Shown: positions 13,101 to 25,100 of the stretch, in pieces
How the letters are laid out: each line of letters opens with the position of its first letter
How positions within the stretch are numbered: position 1 is the stretch's first letter
From: Liolophura sinensis
Taxonomy: Eukaryota > Mollusca > Polyplacophora > Chitonida > Chitonidae
Assembly: GCF_032854445.1 (NCBI RefSeq)
Contig: NC_088302.1
Location: forward strand, 34,007,979 to 34,071,978
Direction: 5' to 3'
Length of the DNA: 64,000 bases
Notes under the pieces: generated by a model
Database searches by the model: none
What the model was told of the DNA's origin: nothing
Seen by the model: only the letters and a program-made list of their open reading frames with translations
Position numbers and translations under genes: made by a program

Positions 13101-16100
13101 CTTGTTATACCTGATTCTCAGTGCTCTACTGATCTAAGAAAGCTGTTTAGAGGGACTTTTCTTTGAAAGGTCCAAGCTGGGATTGAGACAGATCTGGGTC
13201 AGTCAATTACTACCACCAAGATCACAGGAACAGTGAAGATTCACTGCCTGAGGCTGGAATCAAACAATCTGACAAACAGTGACTGAGAGAGAAGCATTTT
13301 AATAAGCATTTTTACATGACCCACCTCCTTACGCAAAAGAAAACCCTCAAATAGCATCACCTGTTATACAAAATTAACGCACGCATGAAAAGCTGACAAA
13401 TGTATCAACTGCTCACTGGATTGTAAGAGAATACCACTACATGTACTATCAACTCTGTTTTCAATCAGAGAAATGTTTGCAGTTAAAAATGGCATTTTTT
13501 TTTTTGCCATTTTATCACACTTGTTGAATAACACAGATGTTTGCACTTTGGTGGAGACAGGATGCAACTCATTAGCAGTTTCAGGTATGAGACCAAGGAT
13601 TTGTGAGCAAGTCTGAAAGTATATGTAGCCATGGGTCAAGGGTAGCGCCCTGGGGGGTTCAGTGGGAAGTGGCCATCCCCCATCACCCGAGGAAAACACA
13701 ACAATACTACTTTTCAGCTGAAATTAAAGGCCCCCTGACAATGAAACATGCAAATTTTCAAATTAACAAAAACGCATTAAAAGAAAGTGAAGTCAAATCA
13801 AAATACATCAGACGAAACCAATTTACCTATACTTCTTTTTCTTCTGTCAGTTGCAAAAGTGGCAAAGAAATTTCAGTGCATTTAAACTCGGTCAGGTAAA
13901 CTGATTAACAGTAATAGCCAGCTTTTTCAGAGTTCCTTTTCCCGTCTTCCAAATAACTATTCGCAGTCAATGTTATTCAAACACTACTGGACAAAACTAA
14001 CAAGATAATTAACCATGGGAGTAACCTACATGTAGATATACCCAAATTCTGTAACTTTTTCAACTGCCTCTGCAACCGATAGTTTGAAACTATAGTCTGA
14101 GAGAACTATGGGGTGTAGAGAAATAACCTGCACAGTTTTATGAAGCTTGCATCTTTAATGACACAAACAAATCATGTTTTAATAGCATCATTTTCAAAAT
14201 CATTTTATGCATAAATTCCACTAAAAAAAGTGTTTTAGTGGTTGAAAAGGTTGAAGATTTACAGGAAGAAGTATGTTCACTTGTTTTTATGTTGATCTAA
14301 GTTTTCAAATAATGCTTTTAAAACCATTTATGCGACATGATCTCAATTCTGAGTTTTATTTTTGGTATGAGTGGGATAGACAACTAGATTTTCAGTAATC
14401 TCACCAATGACCCATCTTTGTTGGCAAATACAACTGAAAGTACATTCATATCACATTTTTCCCAGTCCACAGTTGTGGTTATTCTGAGACTTAGGTTCAC
14501 ATCTTTTAAATTTTAAATTTACATCCACTGCCAGTAGGCTGCTAACATTCGACCAGCTCTGTAAATATTAAAGACAATATCTAGACCTACAGGCCTACAT
14601 GTCGCTTACGTCCTGATCGGAACACAGAACAAATTCACTTCTAAACAGAGATCTTTCAATTACATTAGTTAGCACCACTCACACCTTCACTCAATAAAGC
14701 GAAAGTTAAACTGAGAAACCGGACCTCTGTCCACATGATGATAGACTCATGGTCCTGGCTATATATACAATATATATATACATGAGAGTACTTTTCATTC
14801 ATAATCAGGAAACCTTACCCCCTACCCCCACAAACTTTTCTTTACCCCACAAATTTTTTATTCTCAGATTTACACTGATCTCAGAAATGGCAAAACTTGT
14901 CAAATTACTTCACCACCTCTGAAAATCCTTACAAGAAGAACATAACTGAAAAGTAATAAAATTTTACCCACTTTGAGCTGGCTCCCCCAGGCTTGTGCTG
15001 CCCCAGGAATTCAGGAATTGGCCATCTTTAGAATACTTTATTATCCTCGCATTGCAGTAGCTGTGTAACAGATCAAGAAAATCTTTATTGTTCCACTGAT
15101 AAAATGCACCATAAATTTGTCATTTTTTAACTCTGCAAGAGTTTTAAGTAGGGAAAACTTGGTGAAGCCAAGCACGAAGTATCGAATTAAATGAAAAACC
15201 ATTCTAAAACCTTAAGTTTTGGAACCTAAAGACATGCCAGCAGGATCCAGGTTCAATAGGCTTCTGGGCTGGTTGAAGGTGTACATCAAAGCACCTCTAG
15301 ACACATGCTAGTTTTACTATATTTCACCAGAAGTTTGATACATAAAAATGCACTTTCAGAAGCAAATAATGGTATTAAAATGACACTTCCGATGGCAACA
15401 CTTAAGTTTTTCTGATTAGGAATTAATCAAACTCCACAAATAAATCTTCAGTGGCACAATAAAGTGAATCAAGCGGAATCAAGCAAAATTTATCCCTTGA
15501 AAAATCCTAAACTTTAGGTGAAATAAGGTAATGACACCAGTGATGTTGGCCATAAAACTAGTACACGTACATGTACACTACATGCCACAATACCCAAAGC
15601 TTGGACAGTTAATAATAGGTTAAGCATATTTCCTAATAGTCTTTTTTCTCACCCATCAGCCACGAAGAATTCTCCAGTGGACAGGACAGCCACATCTGCT
15701 GGCTTACAGAAGTGTGTGTCATCGTGACCAGGAACAAACCTCTCTCCCAACACCAAGTCAGGCTTGTCACTCCCAGGAGGATAACGAAATACCTGCGAAT
15801 ACACAGTCAGATACTATACAGGAGGACAGCAAAATACCTGTAAATACACAGTTCGATACTGTGACACATACTGCTATCCAGGAGGACAGTGAAATACCTG
15901 TAAATACACAGTCCGATACTGTGACACAAACGGCTATCCAGGAGGACAGCGAAATACCTGTAAATACACAGTCCGATACTGTGACACAAACGGCTATCCA
16001 GGAGGACAGCGAAATACCTGTAAATACACAGTCCGATACTGTGACACAAACGGCTATCCAGGAGGACAGTGAAATACCTGTAAATACACAGCCAGATTCT

Positions 16101-19100
16101 ATGACCTACAGGGCTATACAGGAGGATAACGAAATACCTGCAAATACACAGTCAGATACTGTGACACACACGGCTATACGAGAGGACAGCAAAATACACA
16201 GTCAGATACTGTGACATACAGGGCTATACAAGAGAACAGCCAAATACCTATAAATACACAGTCAGATATTGTGACACACACGGCTATACGAGAGGACAGC
16301 GAAATACACAGTCAGATACTGTGACATACAGGGCTATACAAGAGCACAGCAAAATACCTATAAATACACAGTCAGATATTGTGACACACACGGCTATACG
16401 AGAGGACAGCGAAATACACAGTCAGATACTGTGACACACACAGCTATCCAGGAGGACAGCGAAATACCTGGTAACTGAAGTGAAATATTGTTACAAAACA
16501 CTGATGAAACCTCCAACCACCCACACGACCCCCTCCTCACTGCTGTTTTTTTTCAACACAGGAAATATCGAGAAACACTTGGGTATATAAAACAGATGTA
16601 CTCAATCAGTTTTTGAGATACATTGCTCACATTATTTGTACATGAATACACAAACCCTTTCGCCTAAGTATAAATCAAGCTGACCCGACTGCATCGCAAC
16701 AAGAGCATTGTAAATGTCCCGGGAAATAAGACTTTCTAAACATGCTTTTGAGGACTGAGTTTTCTGCTTGTTAAAAATACTGTGCAATCACTGAACTATT
16801 TTGGTACAATGAACTAAAATTCCAATTCTTCCACCATGTATTTAAGTGTGAGAGTAGCACATCCATGCACTGGACCCACAGACATCATATGTATATCATG
16901 ATTTACGAGTAATTATATCATGCCTGTTAAAAAAAGGTTCACATATCTGTGTGCACACACAAAAAAAGGTATGAACATGAAATCACAGTTCAAGGCATGG
17001 CAGCTTTCTGGGAACATGATCAAATGTTGCATTTATTTATTTATTTGATTGGTGCTTTACGCCGTACTCAAGAATATTTTACTTATATTCTACAATGGCG
17101 GACAGCATTATGGTGGGAAAAAAACAGGCAGAGCCCGGGGGAAGCCCATGACCATCCGCAGGTTGCTTCCCACTTATGGTCGGAGAGCTGGACTTGAACT
17201 CACAGCGACCGCATTGGTGAGAGGCTCTTAAGTCATTACACTGCGCCAGCGCGCTAACCAACTGAACCACAGAACCACAGAGGCCCCCATATTTAAGCCT
17301 GACACATATTTCAAGCGTTCCATGTCCATACCTGATGGAGAGCGACATCAGTAAGCCAGATGTTACCAGAACTGTCCACTGTTATCCCATGGGGCATGTA
17401 AAATCTGCAAATAAACACATTTACCTCTATTTAGTTTCCGTTTCAACGACAAGTACTGTATTTCATCTCAAGTTCGGTATGTAAAAATGGACGTCTGAAG
17501 CCAACAGGTCAGTTACTTTGATTAATCAAACTAAAACTCTTAAGTGGGGCATGTAAAATCTGCAAATAAACACATTTACCTCTATTTAGTTTCCGTTTCA
17601 ACGACAAGTACTGTATTTCATCTCAAGTTCGGTATGTAAAAATGGACGTCTGAAGCCAACAGGTCAGTTACTTTGATTAATCAAACTAAAACTCTTAAGT
17701 GGCTCCTTAAGTTGGACGAGTCAATCAGAATCATGCAAAATGTGTCACTGGAAAAATGCCAAACATTAAGTGAAACACAGCACATGTAGTCATTTGATCC
17801 AACAGTATTCAAAGTGCTGTTTAGCTTTGCCAGATTCTTTGCTGTTGGCATATTAAGTATCATTTTAAGGCCTTTATGTGCTTTTGAAAGTGGATTTTTA
17901 CAGGCCAAACTTAGGTATAAAAATATGGTAATTTTAGAAAACTTTTAAGAAAACTGACATACATTGCAGGATATCATCCTACCTTCCAAACAAGCATTAA
18001 AAATCTTTTTAAGATAAATAGAACACTTGAAGTAAAATGGTCATATATATGTAGAATAGTTCTATTACACGTGTCCTGGTCTTGAGGTAATGGTTGTAGA
18101 GCCAGAATTAGGTCTGTGTATGTTTAATAGCGTAACTGGTGTTTTATAATACTTTGAACTGTTCATTTCAAATCTACATGTGTTAAGATTGCTGTTCATC
18201 CACATACTGTCCAGCTCCCCATTGCCTCAGCACTCGGCCAGCTCTGTCCATCTTCACCAAAGTATTATCCTTGATCGGATCGTTTTGATGCAAGAATCTA
18301 TTGACCACGTTGAAAGAACTGAAACATAGGCAGTGATACAAACATTGACCTGGCAATTACATATGCCACAAAGAGTTAAATACAGAAGGCAACAATATTT
18401 TAAACATTCTCTAAAGTTTAACATGTTAATGAGTCAACTTGTTGCGAGCCCACCACCCAATGCTTTAGTCTTTCTATTTATATATTTATTTAATTGGTAC
18501 CCTGTTTTACCCTGTACTCATGAATATTTCACTTATATGACGGCAGCCAGCATTATGGTTGGAGGAAAACGCTGGCAGATCTTCCCAAAAATGGCCGGAG
18601 AGGTAACCAGCATGAGCTGGACTTAAACTCACAGCGACCACATTGGTGGAAAGCTCCTGGTTCACTGTGCCCGGCTGGCATGCTAACCCCCTCGGCCACC
18701 TTTAGTCTTTCTGCCTTAAGCCTTAAAACATGCTATACATATCAGAAAAGTTGTCGGAAATAATATGAATTTGAGTTCATACATATAGATAAAAAATTGT
18801 TATTATGATTATATATTATAATGTTGATGTAAATGTATAACCTGGGAAAAGTAATTTCTGGTTGAAATTATATGTAACTACAAACTGAGAGATTTCACTC
18901 CCCACGCAGAGGTTTGTGTACCTTAATTATGGTAATCAATTTTTACAGTTGACTGTAGAGTCAGTTGTTAGGATCTTGTTCAATACATGCTGACACTTAC
19001 CCTCCCGCCCAGATTCTCTTCCCGCGATGAAAGACATAGAGATTTCCGTCTTTGTCCGTGGCTACGCCTCCGACCTGTCCAATGATAATGTCATGTTCTG

Positions 19101-22100
19101 GCCAGTCTGGAGCAGGGACCATGGCTGGAGGAGACAGACAGAGGACAAGACATCAGGGACACAGTATACTACAAATATGTACATGCACATGAGAACATGG
19201 TGAATTTAGAGTACATGTACATATGTACATGCACATGAGAACATGGTGAATTTGGAGTACAAGTACATGAGAACATGGTGAATTTAGGGTACATGTACAT
19301 ATGTACATGCACATGAGAACATGGTGAATTTAGAGTACATGTACATATGCAAAACACATGAAACAAGAGTCTTGATGTAAGTCATACTCTTGCTAGTAGA
19401 ATGGCTTTATGAAAAAAATAGTTTAAGGCAAGTTGTCACAAGAAGCATTCAACCACAATGTAGACTATTCAATTCCTCAACCTTTTCACGTATGAAAGAG
19501 CAACTTTCAGTGCAATTTATGCACATTTTTAATTTGATTTTCAGACACAAAACAGCATTGGCTGGATTGGCTATTTTCAGGGCTTCACAAAAAGTATAAT
19601 TTTATCAATCAATACAGAATAAGGCCTTCAGAATGAGCACCTTGCAAACATGCACAAAGGTTGAAGAATTATAGTAGAGTAGTAGATAAATTACAATGTA
19701 AAGTTATTGTACACAGGGTGCTAGTATATGGTATATATCAAGATATAGACATATCCTTCATCATGCAAAGTTGTTGTAGGCTGACGGCGACCACTTGCCA
19801 AGGCAACTGCTTTACCAAGGCAACTGCTTTGCCAAGGCAACTGCTTTACCATGGCAACTGCTTTGCCAAAGCAACTGCTTTACCATGGCAACTACTTGGT
19901 GCATGCACACATAAAAGTGTGTCTTTAACATGTGTTGCCTTGCCAGTTGTACTTAACTTTACAGCCTACCATACCTTTTTGTAAATATTCCAAGGCACAT
20001 TGCAATCAAGCGTGCAAAATACAAAAAAAGTACATACATTACATGAACAGCACTGGGAAGACAATATAAAGTAGGGCAAAATACACCTACACTGTACAGA
20101 ACTTTGTTTTTCACAGATGTGTAAATATAAGGATTATAATAGGTGGTATTTTTGTAAACAAGGGTCATAGAAAAGCCACATAATAAAGAGTCAATTAATA
20201 ATAAATACAGAATAGAATTTAAATGTACATGTTGAAACTGCAAATACACATGGAAACTACAAATACACATGGAAACTGCAAATATACGTGGAAACTACAA
20301 ATACACGTGGAAACTGCAAATATACATGGAAACTACAAAGAGACTTTTGATTTACAGTTAAAGTTTGTATGAACAAATGTTTAACAACACAAGCATCATC
20401 AGTACACTGTGTAACCAACTGGTCAAGGAAATAATTACATCCAACTGAAAACTGGTAAAACAATATCAAGTCACAAAGAACTCACAGACTGTGCAATAAT
20501 GTTGATAAGTTAAAAACTAACATGAAAATAAACTCCTTTAGAACAAGCCGCTTTGACTTCACAAAAGTGGTCAAAATCAAAAAGCACATGCATTGTGACA
20601 ATAAACATGCTTGTCTCTTTGAGTAAAAAAACCCCATAAAACTTAAGATCCAAACAGCCGTCTGAATGCAACACTGTAGTTACACAGCCATGTACATGTA
20701 GAAAAGTACTGTAACCTGGTAAATGTAGAACCAAACAGCACTGTAACTGCAGAACCAAACAGCACTGTTACTGCAGAACCAAACAGCACTGTAACTGCAG
20801 AACAAAACAGATTGACACAGGACTGTGCTATCAGGACTTGTAGACTGTTTGAAGATGGGACAAAAACACACATAGCAAAACAAAACTTCAAACCAGTTAG
20901 GTGGCCAAATATTGTCACAGGACATCAGAAATGCTCAAAAGCACACAAAATGTGAATCTAAAGGTGACATATGAAAAAAAATGTAAACAATGAACACACA
21001 TTTGAATTCACATAAAAGTAAATCAGAATGCACTGTTTACTAAGGCATTAACAAGCAATCCACATACACATATATATACATGTACAGTGTACCTGTATGT
21101 GCTCTGTACATGAACTTGCTGCATTATACATGCCCCAGGTGATAACATGGGTAAAGAGTAACATGCCCAAAGGCTGAGTGTTGAGGGTAGACATGCAATA
21201 TGGGATTAACTTTGAACAGACTATCTTTGGGATAATCAAGCAATGTAAAGCTCCGGGCCCCAAAATCACAAAGTGATCTTAGAATGAATTCAAAATTTCA
21301 AATCGCTTTAAAATTGATATTTCTTATATAACAAGGTCAAAATATGGTTTGACAATGTAATTTCTAAATAACTTATTGTGAAACAAATTTCAGCTAATTT
21401 AAACTAATGGAAAGCAACAAACCAAGATTAACAACTGAATTTTGTCTAAGATTGCTTTGTGCTTCCAGCAAATTTCTTTCATTCCCTGACATAAAAGCTT
21501 TCACAGAGCATCATTTTCATACCCATTTAATAAACTTCCTTTCTGAAAGGTTACAATGCCACCTTTAAAGTTGGGATTAGAATCTACATTTTCCAATTTC
21601 CATAATAAAAATATGGAATGCTTTTATTAACACACACATAATATAATTCTCTTGTACCAGTGACAAAATAAAAAGCAGGAGATCAAAAGACATATGTAGG
21701 TTTGTTATAAAGATTACAACTTACAAAAACACAGAGGTCACAAATATGCATGACAATAATCAGCACTTTTGTGAAGGTAACATCAAAAAATTCTAAAATA
21801 TACACATTTTACATGTAGACGGGGAGGGTAGGGAGAGTCACAGCACATGGTAGATCACAACAGCATATCCATTTGTCTTCAACACCACACAGCACAGCAT
21901 TTACTGAAGCCAGGCCAGCATGGCACTTACTTTTGGGGACGTGAGCCCACTTAGTGCTGAGCTTCTCAGTCTTAACAGGCTTAGCACTGGGACGAGGAGT
22001 GACTGGGAGGGAGGGTCTGGCTGTGTGTGGTTTCCTGGGTGGTGCTTTCCCCACAGGTGCAGACTTAACAGGTTTGGGTGTCGTACGGGAGCGGGGTCTA

Positions 22101-25100
22101 AAACCTGGCCCCTTTTTGGCGCTCATGGATCCCCAACCATTCCCTATTCCTCCTACTGAATTCCTGATGGGTGAGGTAGTCTTCTTTCGCGTGACCGGTG
22201 AGTTTTGGCCTGCGTACTGATTGGCCAGGATTTCCTTCTCAGACTGGTGGAAGTATGGGTAGCGGTTCCTGTTGCGGCCTCGGTCTGTTTCCGTATCGTC
22301 GTAAAACTTGCCCATGTACCTGGGCTCGTAGTGCTGAGGGTAATCAAATGAAGGGTAATCTTCATCGTAAGGCTCAGAGTAATAATCCATACCTGTCAGA
22401 TCCTCTGACGCAGGGGGACCAGGTGTCAACTGGGTGCCGCCCTCTCTCCCCCCTGAGGGATGGTCGTGCCCGCCAGTCATCCCATGGTGGTGGTGGTGGC
22501 CCTTGGCTATCTCGTCCATGACAGGGTTTGGGGGCAGAGACTTGTCAGAGTCAGCAGGAATCTGCTTAACCAGGGATGGCAGATTGTTCCGCGAACACAT
22601 CCCGCTGGTCATCCCTGATGTTGAATCCGTGTAGTACATGATGTAAAAGTTACACATTTCATCATTAGCTGTCGAACTGAAAACATAAAAGTAAAGAAAA
22701 AGATCAAAACAAAGGTTAACTCCTTTAAACAGTTAGCCGAGATGTTCATATATGTGTGTACCAATAACTTCAGTTCATCACAAGACTGCACAAGCTGGTT
22801 TTCCCTTTTTCACTAATGAGTTTGAACTTGAAAAAGTTGATATGGCAAATATTCCACAAAATTGCTGCCTTACGGGTGCTGTCTTGTCCTGGAAACTTCA
22901 AAGTTCAAATTCTGAGCTAATGATGTGCCTGGTTCTGGTGGTGAGATAATTGTTTGTTAAGTCTTCAAATGGCAGTAGAAAGTTGGCTCAACAACTACGA
23001 TACAATGTACATGAGATGGACAGAGGCAAATGAAATTTGGTATGATGCTATCAGTGTGCTAACGGTGAGCTATTAGTGTGCTAATGGTGAGCTATTTGTG
23101 TGCTAGTGGTGAGCTACATGTATTTCCAGTGGCAAGCCCACCAGAACCTTCAGCCTTGGACTTCGCTGTTGCTGAACGCTGCTGTAGAAAGGCTAACTCA
23201 GTTTTATAATAGTGATATAAATCCTCTGTATTTCAACCGTCAGAAAAGACACATTCTGACTGATATATGCATCTTATAGGACCATTTAAGACTGCTTTGT
23301 GAAGTTTGATTAATTTCTCATCAGGAAAACTTAAACACTGGCATCAAAGGTGTCACTTTAAGACCTTTATCTGCATGCTTTTGAAATACCATTTTCACAG
23401 GCCTTAAAACATCAGCTGAAATACAGTAAATAACCATGGTAACTAGTGAACATACACTGCAGCAATCATTACTGAGTATTTTAAAAGCAAAAATTCTTAC
23501 CCCATGTATACTGTATGCCCTACTCCAGTTGAATTATAAGTGCAACGTGCCGCCTGAAATTTACAATGGGTTGAAATGTTCTTTTCAATAACACCAACTC
23601 ATTTGAATGCCAGTTTGAAATTGATCGCAACTGATTTACAAACCAATAAAGTATAATGAGTCAAAAGCTAACAAAAGTTTCATTTAAATTTACCACATTT
23701 TGGTTGACAAATTCAACATTTTTTTTATCTTAACCCTAAGAAAGGTGTTCTCAACATAACATTCAGTATTCACTGACATGTTTTATATTTTGGCAAAATT
23801 TAATTTTTGAATAATTCAGCTGCAAAGTTAGTCAGACATTATCCAATCAGCCCCTGACTACCAAAACTGCAGATTTGAATCTGGCTCTTGTTGGTTTGGC
23901 AGTGGATTTTATGTGTGGAGGTTTGGTGTGTACAAGGCAAAGTGCAGCAATTTGCTATGGACTCTATTTATTGACTTACATGTCTTTGATTGATTTTTTT
24001 TGCTGCACTCAAGAATATTTCACTTATACAATGGTGGCCAGCATTATGGTGTGAGGAAACTGAGCAGGGCCCCAGGGAAACCTTCTACCATCTGTAGGTT
24101 GGTGCCAAAACCTTCCCACAAACAAACGGAGAAGAAACCAGCCTAAACTGGACTTGAACTCACAGTGATGAATACAATGGACTTGGAGGCTCCTAGTTAC
24201 TACAGCTCATTAGCCAATAAAGCTTACTGCCATCATATATTAATTAAACTGATAAATTCTTAAATACAGCAAGCAGCAATTAAACGAAGTATTTAATGCA
24301 GTGAAAGATTAAAATGTCCATAGGTAAACCTGTCTCAACAAATATGGCTGGGCGAGTTCAATTTGACATAAAAATGTTACGATGTGTTACCAGTTTATCT
24401 CCAGGTTTTATCACAATTTTGTCCTTAGTTGGGTAAAACGCCTGAAAAAAAATAAACAAATAAATTTGTACACAATGTTAATAGTAAGTATGAATATATA
24501 AATGGCTTTTTTTCAATGGACTTTTCAAGTAGTTTCAAATACTTAAAATACAAATTCAAGTATCTCAAATGATAGTCACAATCTCTGCTTTCGCATACAA
24601 ACTGTGGCAACAGGCGCAGCTTGAATAGTTTTTAAGGTGATTTCGTATGGGTGGTACAGTTTTCCGTGGCATTCGACCAGTACACAGCCTTGTGTTGGTG
24701 CCATAACCTTCAGTCGGTGCAGACATCACTGATAATCAGACAACCCATCATGGATTCTTATAAATTTTCCACTGTCCGTCAGAATAAAAAGCGTAGCTTA
24801 AAATATTTCCACACAACGCACGTGTTTGTAAACAGCGTCACTGTCAGTCACGAGTAGTCCAGGGTGGAGACATCTATACTTTGGAGGCACAATCAGCAGT
24901 ATGCCCGACTGACACTGCTGGCGTCGTGCACAAGCCAGTCCTTGATATCTGGGAACTGCAGCCATTCATCGCTAAAACAACAGTTGCTTGGCATCTCTAA
25001 TGCTTTTTTTCACATACCAAATCACTCTCAATGACTACAGTGTAAGCTTTTACAGCCAAACCCAAAAATGGTGATATCAGCACCCTCTGGCGGAGAAAGG

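Noticed and set aside
15714-16214. A 166-codon plus-strand frame with repeated EDSEIPVNTQ units
   Set aside because: It lies in the 60-bp minisatellite and over PAM exon 16 on the opposite strand. The 60-bp period keeps it open by arithmetic.
21920-22634. Several long frames antisense to the PAM linker exon
   Set aside because: They mirror the Pro/Gly/Ser-rich coding sequence on the other strand; the minus-strand frame is the one with PHM motifs and splice phases.
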